From G963665815 sp942492065 (GTDB lineage Bacteria; Cloacimonadota; Cloacimonadia; Cloacimonadales; JAIOQZ01), in NCBI GenBank assembly GCA_942492065.1, contig CALODV010000008.1:868001-932000 (forward strand): a stretch of 64,000 bases of DNA, written 5' to 3'. The translations under genes were made by a program, and so were the position numbers. Below are positions 53,643 to 62,989 of the stretch, piece by piece. The notes beneath the pieces were generated by a model. The model saw only the letters and a program-made list of their open reading frames with translations, made no database searches and was not told the origin of the DNA. Within the stretch, counting starts at the first letter, position 1. Every line of letters begins with the position of its first letter.

Positions 53643-56600
53643 CTACTTATAAACCGGAAGTTTTCCTAATTTTTCAGCTTTCTTACCTGTATTCACTGAA
53701 GTAGCTATAACTTTATAGAGATATGTATTGTTGGCTATTTCATCACCATCATCATCTCTCAAGTCCCATTCAATCTGATTGTAACCGCTGGCAAAGTCAT
53801 CAAGTCCTTCGATGGTTTTTATTTTCTTTCCGGTTATTGTATATACTTTAATCTTTACATTAGCCTTTTCGGACAGTACGAATGTAAAATTGAAATCGTC
53901 GTCTGTTGCAGGGCTTGGATACGGCAGCAGATCTGAAATTGAGATATCTTCGTCAGATGAACTTCCTGAGACATTACAGTCTATCTTTTGGAATCCCGGC
54001 TCGTTGAAATTGTCAAAGGCAATTAGATAGAATTCCTGTTTACCGGTTGGTATATTCTCAAGACGAGTTCTTAACTCACCCTTTGTATAACTGTTATTAT
54101 AATAGTAGAAGTCATCAGTTACATCCCATAAGTCATTGTATCCTGTGAATCCCGCAAGAATCTTATGACCTGGTTTAGATAAGATATTAACACCGTTAGA
54201 ATCGGATATCTCTGCAATCAACAGCGGATTGTTCGATATAGATTGTCCGGGCTGATAATCTTTGTTTTCAAACCAGATTTTAATTTCAGGCTGATCAGCA
54301 TTAACAGAACCTGTATCCTGTCCCCTGAAAGTAACTTCAGGATTATATGCAATAAATTCTTCATGAGTTGCCTCATCTTCCAGGTAGACTATGACCCTAC
54401 CAAGGTCTCCCCCATAGATATCAAATGGTACATAGAATTCCACATCATTGAATTGACCATTGATAACATCAATGTTTCCACGATATAATGCTTTGCCATT
54501 TTTGTAGTAATCTACAGCATCATTAGGAGTTCTGTATATGGTTGCTATATCTGTATCCATAACAAATACTGTAGCCTCGCCGTTTAGATCGTTATTCTCG
54601 AAAGATCCGCTGATAGTTGCTTTTGAAAGAGCTTTGATCGTATCAGACTGAGCATCGAAAGTAACAGTGTTGAACTTCTGTGGTGGGTATGCAGGAGTAT
54701 AGGGGTCACCGAAAAGCTGGTAGTACAGTACCTGAGATCTTGAAGCAGCGCCTGATTTTATCTCAAACATAGTTTGCCCCATGGTTTTTCTTTCATTAAC
54801 CGCTTTCCTGAAAACAGTACCGAAAAATGTAGTGTTCGCTCCACCTGCAGTAGGTCTGGAAGCAGCAATTGAAGCTATAGAACCACCACTTGGCAATTCA
54901 TGAATAAGCTCTCCAAGGCTCAGACCGGAATACTTATCGTACAGTCCCACAGAACATGAAGCAGCCATAAACACAGGCAGATATTCAATATTATCCAGCC
55001 TTGCCAGATCAGAAACTGCGAAATACTTTTCATCTCCGAGAGACGCTTCAGAACCGTGTCCATTATAGTACCAGTAAAGGCATCCATCATTAATAGCATC
55101 AACAATAAGATCTCTCACTTGTGGTTTATGTGCGAATTCATCCAATTCATACTCAACAGAGTATATTTTATCAATCATAACAGATCTGTTAATTACATCA
55201 CAATTTTCTTCGGCATTTTCAGTGTGATAAACCTGATCTACAGATCCACTGTTATATTCATCATCAGCAATTACAAGACAGGTGTTTCTCCAGAGCCCCG
55301 GAGTTCTGTTTAGCATGTAATTTTCTGTTTTGTTAATCATTTTTTCCAGAGCAGACTCGCTTACAGCCGAATATCTCCCTGTCATAATACTGGCTTTAGA
55401 GTTGTTCTCAAGAAAAGTATAAAAGTCGTCTGACGCAGTTATACCATTTGTAAGTATTGGAATAATAATCCTTCTTTTCTCTGTATTAGAAGAATTAGCA
55501 AAGTTTCTCCAGTCTTTCACACCTGCACCCAGAATAACAAGACTCTCAAGTTGGTTATGTTCTTCAAGGAGATACTTACAATAAAGTTGCACAGCAATAG
55601 GATCAGGCATACCGCAGTTAAACTGATCAAATACTTTCTGCTGATCAACAACCTTTGCATTTATACCCATTGACTCATCATATATTCCTGCCAGTCTCTG
55701 TCCCTGACTCATAAACTCTACCGGAGCTAGTATAATACTCTGAATATTCTCTGTTCCGGCAGTTAAATCTTCTGCCTGATATCTGCTTATGGAAGCTATG
55801 CTTTCCATATTATTCTGATTTACAATATAATACTTCTGTTCCGCATCACCGTTGAAACTAAAGCCTTCAGATGTGGTTTCGTATGGTCTGAGAACTACAT
55901 TATGAAAATTATCAATCTCAAAAATAAGCATATCAGACTCAGGAGTTCCGGCAAATCTGTATGTGTTTGCAATTGATTCATAATTCATATTATTAAGTTC
56001 AAAGCTTTCATTTGAATGTTTTACCAGAGACTGGTTGTAGGAAAACTCGAAGTAATCAAGATAAATAGATACACCGGTTTCTCTTGTCACCTTCATTTCA
56101 ATATCGTTATTACCTTCAATCAGCAAGTCCCCTTCTTTTATAAACCTTAGGGCGTTAGTTGTTGTGATAGTTCCCTCGTATGTACTTTCACCGTATATTT
56201 GATTATCATTGGAGAACACTTCTATCTTCTGTCTGTAATTAGAGTTTGAATCATGTTCCTGTCTGACTCTCATGATAAATGTCTGAGGGTCTGTAGTTAC
56301 AAGATCTCTAACAGGTACATCATAGCTATAACTTGAAATCAGATTTCCAAGATATGCAAAATTATCAGAATACCATTCTAATGTATTATAGTAATATTCT
56401 ACTTCTTCCTTTTCATATCTATATGTCTTCTTATGTCTATCCTGAACAAATTCCTGAGCGGCTATCGACTGCGTCTCGATTCTTTCAGCCGGTGTACTTT
56501 CGGCATCAAGCTGAAGCCAGTAAACACCATTTGCAGAATAAGGATTGAAGTAACTTTCTTCATTCAGATTTTTATCTCCATCTCTGTTTTCTGCGTAGAA

Positions 56601-57515
56601 TAGTATATAATCTCCCGAATCAAAGCTGTGGTCATCTTCACCTGCAATAAAAAGTGGTATCTCTTCAATCGGAAGCCCCGTGTTAGTGTTGTATGTTCCT
56701 TCATTCTTTACTTCCATCTGCTTTCCGCTGTTGGAATATATTCTGAACTCGGTTGGATCTTTATCTGATAAGTTACTTATTACATTGTTTAATTCACTAT
56801 ATGTAAGTTTATGAATACCTGTTTCAGATATTTCTATCTTATACCAAAGACTGTGATCTCTAAAATTAAGATATTCAACTGAGGACTCTCGCATTGTATT
56901 CCATGAGCGAAGTCCTTCAGGGTTAATAAAATTACCTTCCACGTTTTTTACAATATTGTCCGATATCTGTCCTGTCTGAAACCCTCTTGAATCACCTGAA
57001 ACTGTTACTTCTATTGTCAGCCCGGTATACACGTTAAGTTTTCTTGAGTTAGAATCATAAATAAAAGGATGAATTTCCAGCGGGATATATTCAGTGTTCC
57101 TGAATTTTCCTTTTACTCCCATTTTTACAACTTGCTGGGAAGCCGTGTTCTTTTCTTCAATGATTTTGTAAACAGGTATAAAGCTTTCACCGTCTTCTTT
57201 TATTTCAGGGTGTGGCTGCAGTGGAAGCTCAAGCTTCACAGTCTCAATCTTTTGATCAAGAACCCTGAAGACGATATGTCCACCTGGGGGAACAGATGCA
57301 TTTTTGGTCAAATAAGGCAGATAGTACTTTCCGGGGATTGTATTGTAGTCTGCAATATCAGTTTTTATTTCTGTATATTCACCATTTTCTGTAATTTTGT
57401 AATCAGTGTTTGTGAACTCAATCAAGTATCTGTTTTCATCGAGCTCACTAATATTTACGTTTACTGCATTCAGTATCGAAAACGAAACAAGCATAATCAT
57501 TAATGCTATTCTCAT
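53643..57515 (-). CDS. porU: PorU-like type IX secretion sortase (C25 family)
   Basis: 1290 residues. PorU removes the sorting domain of T9SS cargo at the cell surface and attaches the mature protein. Signal peptide about 1-17; a propeptide-like beta domain with VPPGGHIVFRVLDQK; two PorU-type Ig/beta regions (SVEYLNFRDHSLWYKIEISETGIHKLTY; GEDDHSFDSGDYILFYAEN in parts); caspase-like C25 domain about 620-960 with intact dyad: His820 in YNGHGSE and Cys854 in AASCSVG, spacing 34, as in gingipains (33). A C-terminal FlgD/sorting-like Ig domain (LPYPSPATDDDF, GYNQIEWDLRDDDGDE) ends the chain. ATG at 57515 with GGAGG. The symbol rests on domain order, not on linkage to other por genes, none of which is in the window. 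Confidence 0.82.
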   Translation of the reverse strand: MRIALMIMLVSFSILNAVNVNISELDENRYLIEFTNTDYKITENGEYTEIKTDIADYNTIPGKYYLPYLTKNASVPPGGHIVFRVLDQKIETVKLELPLQPHPEIKEDGESFIPVYKIIEEKNTASQQVVKMGVKGKFRNTEYIPLEIHPFIYDSNSRKLNVYTGLTIEVTVSGDSRGFQTGQISDNIVKNVEGNFINPEGLRSWNTMRESSVEYLNFRDHSLWYKIEISETGIHKLTYSELNNVISNLSDKDPTEFRIYSNSGKQMEVKNEGTYNTNTGLPIEEIPLFIAGEDDHSFDSGDYILFYAENRDGDKNLNEESYFNPYSANGVYWLQLDAESTPAERIETQSIAAQEFVQDRHKKTYRYEKEEVEYYYNTLEWYSDNFAYLGNLISSYSYDVPVRDLVTTDPQTFIMRVRQEHDSNSNYRQKIEVFSNDNQIYGESTYEGTITTTNALRFIKEGDLLIEGNNDIEMKVTRETGVSIYLDYFEFSYNQSLVKHSNESFELNNMNYESIANTYRFAGTPESDMLIFEIDNFHNVVLRPYETTSEGFSFNGDAEQKYYIVNQNNMESIASISRYQAEDLTAGTENIQSIILAPVEFMSQGQRLAGIYDESMGINAKVVDQQKVFDQFNCGMPDPIAVQLYCKYLLEEHNQLESLVILGAGVKDWRNFANSSNTEKRRIIIPILTNGITASDDFYTFLENNSKASIMTGRYSAVSESALEKMINKTENYMLNRTPGLWRNTCLVIADDEYNSGSVDQVYHTENAEENCDVINRSVMIDKIYSVEYELDEFAHKPQVRDLIVDAINDGCLYWYYNGHGSEASLGDEKYFAVSDLARLDNIEYLPVFMAASCSVGLYDKYSGLSLGELIHELPSGGSIASIAASRPTAGGANTTFFGTVFRKAVNERKTMGQTMFEIKSGAASRSQVLYYQLFGDPYTPAYPPQKFNTVTFDAQSDTIKALSKATISGSFENNDLNGEATVFVMDTDIATIYRTPNDAVDYYKNGKALYRGNIDVINGQFNDVEFYVPFDIYGGDLGRVIVYLEDEATHEEFIAYNPEVTFRGQDTGSVNADQPEIKIWFENKDYQPGQSISNNPLLIAEISDSNGVNILSKPGHKILAGFTGYNDLWDVTDDFYYYNNSYTKGELRTRLENIPTGKQEFYLIAFDNFNEPGFQKIDCNVSGSSSDEDISISDLLPYPSPATDDDFNFTFVLSEKANVKIKVYTITGKKIKTIEGLDDFASGYNQIEWDLRDDDGDEIANNTYLYKVIATSVNTGKKAEKLGKLPVYK

Positions 57516-57540
57516 TTATCCTCCACGATAATAATCTCTA

Positions 57541-57562
57541 TTAAAAATCTCATTCAGAGATT
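57541..57562 (-). terminator. Weak terminator-like hairpin between the 71-residue gene and porU
   Basis: Minus strand AATCTC, 5-base loop, GAGATT, then TTTAAT. Six-bp AT-rich stem, so of limited strength. The 270-base gap (57516-57785) also has the porU promoter candidate but no supported gene. Confidence 0.35.
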
Positions 57563-57584
57563 AAGCATATTTTAATCCAAACAG

Positions 57585-57613
57585 AAAATTGACAACAACA
57601 TTAAAAATGTCAA
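57585..57613 (-). promoter_or_regulatory. Candidate promoter of porU
   Basis: Minus-strand TTGACA (57608-57613), 17-base spacer, AATTTT. A second TTGTCA mirrors it at 57589-57594, giving a TTGACA/TGTCAA inverted repeat. About 70 bases from the -10-like hexamer to the start codon. Confidence 0.35.
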
Positions 57614-57785
57614 CCTCTAAGAAAAGTTTAATTCTGTTTCGGATTTCCAATTCGTAGTGTATGTATTTGAAATGGTTGTTACCCTTATATCTTAACAATA
57701 TGTATAATTGCCGCTCCCTATATATAAATTTAGAAAATAATATCCCTTTCCGGAAATTCAGAAAATTTCGGGTAAGAATCAAGGA

Positions 57786-58001
57786 CTACATTGCTTTTAG
57801 TTCGTAGTTCCCAAAACGGTTTTTTAAATGATCATCAAGTACTACTGAGAGATTCAATGCCGGGATGTCTTTAATGTCAGTTTTTCCGTTATACTGATCA
57901 AAAATCATTGCTTCATATTTATCCTCAGCAACATCTCTATCAATAATCAACGACCCAACACCTTTAAGCCCTTGTTTAATAAGATAAATACCTTGTTTCA
58001 T
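57786..58001 (-). CDS. Small cytoplasmic protein of unknown function
   Basis: 71 residues, one globular domain (GIYLIKQGLKGVGSLIIDRDVAEDKYEAMIFDQ in parts, then DIPALNLSVVLDDHLKNRFG). AGGAG lies seven bases before the ATG. Not recognised. No signal or membrane helix. Stands alone between porU and the divergent sigma factor. Confidence 0.55.
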   Translation of the reverse strand: MKQGIYLIKQGLKGVGSLIIDRDVAEDKYEAMIFDQYNGKTDIKDIPALNLSVVLDDHLKNRFGNYELKAM

Positions 58002-58331
58002 AATCTCTCCTGTTACTTATTAAACTGCCTTTCAGCGATTTTGTTACTTAATTTGATATATTAAATTCAATTTCCTATCTTATAAATGAGTATTAAAGTT
58101 GAATAATTACCAAAGCGAATCATTTATTGATATATTATTATAGTATTGTAGATGAATATCCACTTTAGAATGATTTTTTCCAGTCCCGCTTCTTAATGAG
58201 TTTCTCTGAAAACGCAGTTTACAATTAATCAATATTAATATACAAAAAACATAATTAAAAACTATGGAAAAGCAATAAAAAAATAGAGAAATTTGTTGCA
58301 TGGTTTTTCACATTCCTATATAGAAGTAAAC
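58002..58331. other. 330-base AT-rich divergent leader region
   Basis: Separates the 71-residue gene (minus) from the sigma-factor gene (plus). Very AT-rich; no open frame with a ribosome site, no T-run hairpin and no strong TTGACA was seen. The sigma gene's leader lacks a Shine-Dalgarno. Confidence 0.5.
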
Positions 58332-59138
58332 ATGGAAAATAAAGAATTAGCAATAACTTTTGAGAATAACTACAATCAGTTTTTTACTGCAGCTTTCAGA
58401 GTAACCGGAAACATTGAGGACACGGAAGATGTCATACAGAATTCGATGATTAAAGCTATGAAGCACATCGGTTCATTCAGAGTGGAAAGCAGCCTGAGTA
58501 CATGGTTGTACAGAATAGTTGTTAATGAAGCTCTAAGTTTCTCAAAATACAGAAAGAAATTACCTGTAACCGAATTTGCCGAACATAATCAACTTACCGA
58601 AAAACAAGTTTATGATCATATCAATTCATTTGGAATGAGTGATGATGGAATAATCAATGAAAAAACACGAGAATCTTGCCTGCAGATGTTTATGAACTGC
58701 ATGCCGGATTCTTTAAGAGTAGTCTATACTTTAAGGGTAATTCTGGAGTTTTCAACTTCATCAACAGCCGATATACTTAATATCTCCCCTAATAATGTAA
58801 AAACACGCTTATGCAGAGCCAGAAAAATAATAAATAGCCATTTCCGTGGCAGGTGTTCACTTATCAAAGAGGGAGAAATGTGTAATTGCAGAAGCTATGC
58901 AAAATTTCTGGTCATTCATAATAAAGCTGACAAACTTATTCGGGTAGATATAATGCGCAATAAAGAAAAGATGGCTGCAATCAAATTTGAAGCGGATATG
59001 CATAGGTTGAATCAAATTGACAGACTCTACAATAGTACTTTATGCATTGACAAAAACATAGAATTCAAGAACAAAATCATTGCAGTTCTCAATCAGGGTG
59101 ATATCAGCATACTGAAAAAGGATCCCATAGCAAGATAG
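58332..59138 (+). CDS. ECF-type RNA polymerase sigma factor with Cys-bearing C-terminal extension
   Basis: 268 residues from ATG at 58332. Region 2 about 10-75 (NYNQFFTAAFRVTGNIEDTEDVIQNSM, ESSLSTWLYRIVVNEALS) and region 4 about 120-170 (MPDSLRVVYTLRVILEFST, SPNNVKTRLCRARKII). Beyond the usual end, about 90 more residues carry C-x7-8-C-x-C (RCSLIKEGEMCNC) and a helical end. Similar Cys motifs occur after region 4 in some ECF groups and may bind zinc. No anti-sigma gene is adjacent, so control might lie in this extension. No clear Shine-Dalgarno. Confidence 0.85.
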   Translation: MENKELAITFENNYNQFFTAAFRVTGNIEDTEDVIQNSMIKAMKHIGSFRVESSLSTWLYRIVVNEALSFSKYRKKLPVTEFAEHNQLTEKQVYDHINSFGMSDDGIINEKTRESCLQMFMNCMPDSLRVVYTLRVILEFSTSSTADILNISPNNVKTRLCRARKIINSHFRGRCSLIKEGEMCNCRSYAKFLVIHNKADKLIRVDIMRNKEKMAAIKFEADMHRLNQIDRLYNSTLCIDKNIEFKNKIIAVLNQGDISILKKDPIAR

Positions 59139-59151
59139 CATTGAGATCCTT
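59113..59151 (-). terminator. Terminator between the convergent sigma and DUF3795 genes
   Basis: Minus strand: AAGGATCTCA, 14-base loop, TGGGATCCTT (one G-T pair), then TTTC. It overlaps the last codons and stop of the sigma gene on the other strand. Serves the minus-strand DUF3795 gene. Confidence 0.65.
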
Positions 59152-59158
59152 AAAATTA

Positions 59159-59659
59159 TCATACCTTACTGAGATGTTCAACAACCTTATCTTTATGTCT
59201 GCGAACAAACTCGGATCCCGGTTCATGGTGGCATTTCCTGCAGGATACATCATAAGCTGAATTTATTATACCGCATTCAGGGCAAGAGTACAGGAAACTC
59301 ATTAACTCATTCCACTCCGTAAGATCACCTTTCTTCAGTAATTCAAAACTCTCCCACAACTCTAACCTATGAACAGCTTTCTTTTGGAATTCAATAATCT
59401 GAGAACATGGGAACTCATTACATCGTGAGCAAAAAAGCACATCCTTAGATTCTGTACACCTAAGAAAATCACAGTCCCTGCACCCTGAGAAACGAGTTTC
59501 AGATCTGCACCCATAACATAATGCATCTGCTTCACTGATACCAAGCATATCTGCAATTCTCTTTAATCTTGCATTATCTTCTGTGGAAGCTATATATAAT
59601 GTACAGGAAGCACAATTCAGCCCACAAGCAGCAACTAGTTTCGAGTTAATAGTCTTCAT
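59159..59659 (-). CDS. DUF3795 Cys-rich protein
   Basis: 166 residues from ATG at 59659, which has GGAG six bases upstream within the OsmC gene's last codons. Domain about 5-110 with CGLNCASCTLY, CYGCRSE, CRDCDFLRC, FCSRCNEFPC: at least eight paired Cys, typical of DUF3795 and suggestive of iron-sulfur or zinc binding. A second CPECG...CRKC pair near the end is a rubredoxin-like zinc knuckle. No enzymatic role known. Coupled to the OsmC gene. Confidence 0.85.
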   Translation of the reverse strand: MKTINSKLVAACGLNCASCTLYIASTEDNARLKRIADMLGISEADALCYGCRSETRFSGCRDCDFLRCTESKDVLFCSRCNEFPCSQIIEFQKKAVHRLELWESFELLKKGDLTEWNELMSFLYSCPECGIINSAYDVSCRKCHHEPGSEFVRRHKDKVVEHLSKV

Positions 59660-59660
59660 A

Positions 59661-60101
59661 TTATTCTCCAACATCTTCACCAATATAGAATTCAATGCTA
59701 ATCGGAATACGGCTATCAAGCATATTGGTTACCGGACATATATTATGGATAGAGTACATTGCAATCTCATTTAATTCATCAACGCATGTATCGGTAGAGT
59801 TGATAAATATATGTATATCGATATTTTTCAAAGAGGCAGGATGTTCCTTTTTTCGCTCACCGGATACTTTCACTTTCATGTCATTGATATTTTTTTTAAA
59901 TTTACTGGCAGCAATAGCCTTTACAGCAGTTGAGACACAACTTGCAGCACTCATTAAGAGCAGCTCCAATGATGTATATCCTTTACCTGATCCCAAAGGC
60001 GGATAGTAATCAATAGATAATGGTAAATTATCTCCGGACGTCGCTGCAAATCTTACCTTGTCGTCTATAAGATTTAATTCGCAATTGAGAATGTTATTCA
60101 T
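59661..60101 (-). CDS. OsmC/Ohr-family protein
   Basis: 146 residues. OsmC fold: SIDYYPPLGSGKGYTSLELLLMSAASCVSTAV with one redox Cys and ICPVTNML with the second, the pair used for peroxide reduction in this family. Catalytic Arg not obvious. ATG at 60101 with GGAG. First gene of a two-gene transcript with DUF3795. Confidence 0.88.
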   Translation of the reverse strand: MNNILNCELNLIDDKVRFAATSGDNLPLSIDYYPPLGSGKGYTSLELLLMSAASCVSTAVKAIAASKFKKNINDMKVKVSGERKKEHPASLKNIDIHIFINSTDTCVDELNEIAMYSIHNICPVTNMLDSRIPISIEFYIGEDVGE

Positions 60102-60200
60102 AAGAGTCTCCTTATACTTTTTACAAGGTTAGACTGTTTTAAATCTCAATGGTTACACAGAATAGTATATTTTCTGTAATAATTGATAAACTGCTGGGTT

Positions 60201-60851
60201 TTACAGGTTATCATTTTTCTGCGGGAAAAAATCCTTCAAGACTTTAATCTGTTTCAATACACGTATGACTTCCCCGGACGAATTATAGTATTCCCACTTT
60301 GAGTATCCATCAGCTGTAAAATATCTTTTATACTTTAAAAATCCTGCCTCGGTGTACTCTGCCTGAATGAAAGTGTCATATTTTTTCCCAGCAAATTCAA
60401 TATCTCTGGCAGTTTCAATAAATAGTGAATCGAATTGACACAAAAATCCCTGATCATTTAAATCATCACAGACAAAAGATCCTGTACTGGTATTAAAAGA
60501 CCAGAAAACAGGTGTATCATAGATGTTCACTTCATTGAAATATTTGGCACCAATTTTATATACCTTATTATCCTCCTGCTTAATTATTGCAGAATAGCCA
60601 TCTTCGTTATCCCAGCTATAGAGATATGAATCCTGATACATCCCGTGAATATATAGAGTATCCAGAAAGGTTTGAGATTCGTCAAGAACTCCATTGTTGT
60701 AGTATGTGTTTTCGTAAATCCAGGCATTACCGACTGTAAGCGGAAATTCTTCAGGGAAAGGAACGGTACTTTCCGGTCCAGTGGAACTGTTACAGCCTGT
60801 TGATAATAATCCCCAAATCATTATCAGACTGACTAAAATTATTTTCTTCAT
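60201..60851 (-). CDS. Lipoprotein of unknown function
   Basis: 216 residues. Lipobox STGC (Cys20) followed by a Ser/Thr/Pro linker. The mature domain opens with FPLTVGNAWIYENTYY, a motif common at the start of FCB surface lipoproteins, and is beta-rich to the end (FAGKKYDTFIQAEYTE, YKRYFTADGYSKWEYYN). Not assigned. GGGG lies seven bases before the ATG at 60851. Confidence 0.65.
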   Translation of the reverse strand: MKKIILVSLIMIWGLLSTGCNSSTGPESTVPFPEEFPLTVGNAWIYENTYYNNGVLDESQTFLDTLYIHGMYQDSYLYSWDNEDGYSAIIKQEDNKVYKIGAKYFNEVNIYDTPVFWSFNTSTGSFVCDDLNDQGFLCQFDSLFIETARDIEFAGKKYDTFIQAEYTEAGFLKYKRYFTADGYSKWEYYNSSGEVIRVLKQIKVLKDFFPQKNDNL

Positions 60852-61023
60852 TATAAGACCCCTATGCTTATTTAAGAATAAATTAATTGTACTAATTCTG
60901 ATTCACATGTCAATTTAATAATTTAAAAATTGTATCAAACACAATATTTGTTAATATTATTTCACTCAATGTCCTGATTTAAAAACAAATAATCTTTTTC
61001 TTATTTTAGTTGATTTTTATAAC

Positions 61024-61052
61024 TTGACATCATGACACCTACTCTGAAATTT
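61024..61052 (+). promoter_or_regulatory. Candidate promoter of the M42 peptidase-murI operon
   Basis: TTGACA (61024-61029), 17-base spacer, AAATTT, 25 bases before the start codon. Weak -10. Rest of the 226-base divergent gap (60852-61077) is AT-rich and empty. Confidence 0.3.
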
Positions 61053-61077
61053 GCAAAAACCACGAAGGAAAAAATAT

Positions 61078-62145
61078 ATGGATTCAATTAAACTAATCGA
61101 ACAACTCACAACCACCCCCGGCATCTCCGGATATGAGAAAAATATTAGAAAAATAATGACCGACTATCTCCAGAAATCAGCGAATCCAATCACAGACAGA
61201 ATGGGATCTGTTGCTTTTAAATACAGTTCGAAAGATCCTGAAGCTCCTAATATTGCCTTTGTTGCCCATATGGATGAAGTTGGTTTTATAGTTGCGGAAA
61301 TAGCAGGCAATGGTCTTATAAAAGTACAGAATATTGGTGGATGGAGTCCACTTACACTATTATCTTCACCTGTTGAAATCCAGACTAGAAACAAAGAGTC
61401 TGTTTTTGGGATATTCTCGTCAATACCTGTCCATTTCCTGAGTAATCAATATAGTCAGCTCGCTATTGATAATCTGACAATTGATATCGGTGCAAAATCA
61501 AAACAAGAAGTTTCAGATAAATTTGGCATCAATTTAGGTGATCCTGTCACACCTGTTTCCCATTTTAACCATATAAAACAGACTGACAGAATAGTATCAA
61601 AAGCATTTGATAACCGTATTGGTGTTGCCTCAGCTATCGAGCTTGGAATAGCTCTTGATTCAATAGATCATAATGCTAATGTGTATTGTGGAGCTACTGT
61701 ACAGGAAGAAGTTGGAACAAGAGGAGCACAGGTTTATACAAATATGATAAATCCTGATGTTGTTTTTGTTGTTGAAGGACCTCCTGCTGATGATACCTTA
61801 GGCAAAGCTGATCCTCAGGCTGCATTAGGCGAAGGTGTTCATGTACGTCTTTATGATCCGACCATGCTTGCTCATCCCGGTTTGAGTAAATTCGTACTTG
61901 ATACGGCTGCAGAAGCAGGAATCCCGGTTCAGCCTACAGTCAGAAGAAAAGGTGGAACCGATGCCGGTAAAATACATCTCACTCGACACGGTATTCCTTC
62001 TATTGTTCTGGGAGTACCTGTAAGGTACGCTCACAGTCACCATGGCATTATTGATATGAAAGACTATAAGAATCTGGTTGAACTGATGAAAGCTATCTGT
62101 AAGAAGTTCAATAAGAAAACACTCAATGATATTTTGGAGTTTTAA
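61078..62145 (+). CDS. M42-family metallo-aminopeptidase
   Basis: 355 residues, cytoplasmic tetrahedral-type aminopeptidase or glucanase-like M42 enzyme. Metal and catalytic blocks: VAHMDEVGFIV (His, Asp), SKAFDNRIGVASA (Asp), TVQEEVGTRGA (Glu pair), VVEGPPADD and the late GVPVRYAHSHHGI (His). TTPGISGYE at the N-terminus matches the family. AAGGA before the ATG at 61078; a TTG at 61051 is not supported. Three bases before murI. Confidence 0.93.
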   Translation: MDSIKLIEQLTTTPGISGYEKNIRKIMTDYLQKSANPITDRMGSVAFKYSSKDPEAPNIAFVAHMDEVGFIVAEIAGNGLIKVQNIGGWSPLTLLSSPVEIQTRNKESVFGIFSSIPVHFLSNQYSQLAIDNLTIDIGAKSKQEVSDKFGINLGDPVTPVSHFNHIKQTDRIVSKAFDNRIGVASAIELGIALDSIDHNANVYCGATVQEEVGTRGAQVYTNMINPDVVFVVEGPPADDTLGKADPQAALGEGVHVRLYDPTMLAHPGLSKFVLDTAAEAGIPVQPTVRRKGGTDAGKIHLTRHGIPSIVLGVPVRYAHSHHGIIDMKDYKNLVELMKAICKKFNKKTLNDILEF

Positions 62146-62148
62146 ATA

Positions 62149-62976
62149 ATGAACAATCCCAAGAAACAGCCAATCGGGATATTTGATTCAGGTATCGGAG
62201 GATTGACTGTTTATAAAGAAATAAGAAAAAACTTTCCCTTTGAGGATATTGTATATTTTGGTGATACAGCTCGTGTACCCTACGGTCCCAAGTCAAGATC
62301 AACAATTATTGATTACTCAATACAGAACACAAGATTTCTCATGCAGTTCAATGCTAAAATAATTGTTGTAGCTTGTAATACAGCTTCGGCTGCAGCAATA
62401 CCTACTCTAAAAAAGATGTTCCCTGTGTCTATCGTTGATGTGATTAACCCCGGGGCTTTCACGGCTGTTCAAAAAACAAGAAACAGCCGAATCGGTGTTA
62501 CAGGAACAGAAGGTACCATCAAGAGTAAAGCATATGAAGAGGCCATTAAGGAACTTCAACCTGCTGCATCAATATTTTCAAAATCATGTCCCCTCTTTGT
62601 TTCACTAGTTGAAGAAGGTTGGGAAGATCATGAAATTACCGAGCTGATTGTAAAAGAATATCTGTCTGAGATGATTGATAATGATATAGACACTTTAGTT
62701 CTTGGCTGTACGCACTACCCTATTTTGAAACATACAATTCAGAAGTTCATGAGTAATGATGTATCGTTGGTTGACAGTGCAGAAGCTGTAGCATCAAGAT
62801 TAAAAGATATACTTCCATTCCCTGAAACAGAAACTGCAGGAAAAGATGCCTTTTTCGTTAGTGATAACGAGGCTAAATTCAAAATGATTGCTGAGAGAAT
62901 TCTCGGAAATGACATAAAAACTCTGAACAAAGTAAAACTTGGTGAAACCTGGTACCTTGACTCAAGAAACATATAA
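62149..62976 (+). CDS. murI: Glutamate racemase
   Basis: 275 residues; makes D-glutamate for peptidoglycan. IGIFDSGIGGLTVYKEI, FGDTARVPYGPKS, the first catalytic Cys in VACNTASA and the second in VLGCTHYPIL are all present. Full length. Three-base gap after the M42 gene, so co-transcribed. Confidence 0.96.
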   Translation: MNNPKKQPIGIFDSGIGGLTVYKEIRKNFPFEDIVYFGDTARVPYGPKSRSTIIDYSIQNTRFLMQFNAKIIVVACNTASAAAIPTLKKMFPVSIVDVINPGAFTAVQKTRNSRIGVTGTEGTIKSKAYEEAIKELQPAASIFSKSCPLFVSLVEEGWEDHEITELIVKEYLSEMIDNDIDTLVLGCTHYPILKHTIQKFMSNDVSLVDSAEAVASRLKDILPFPETETAGKDAFFVSDNEAKFKMIAERILGNDIKTLNKVKLGETWYLDSRNI

Positions 62977-62989
62977 CGGGAAAATAAAA

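Noticed and set aside
57561..57782. 73-codon minus-strand open frame before porU
   Set aside because: Starts at TTG without a ribosome site, low-complexity AT-rich composition, overlaps the porU promoter candidate.
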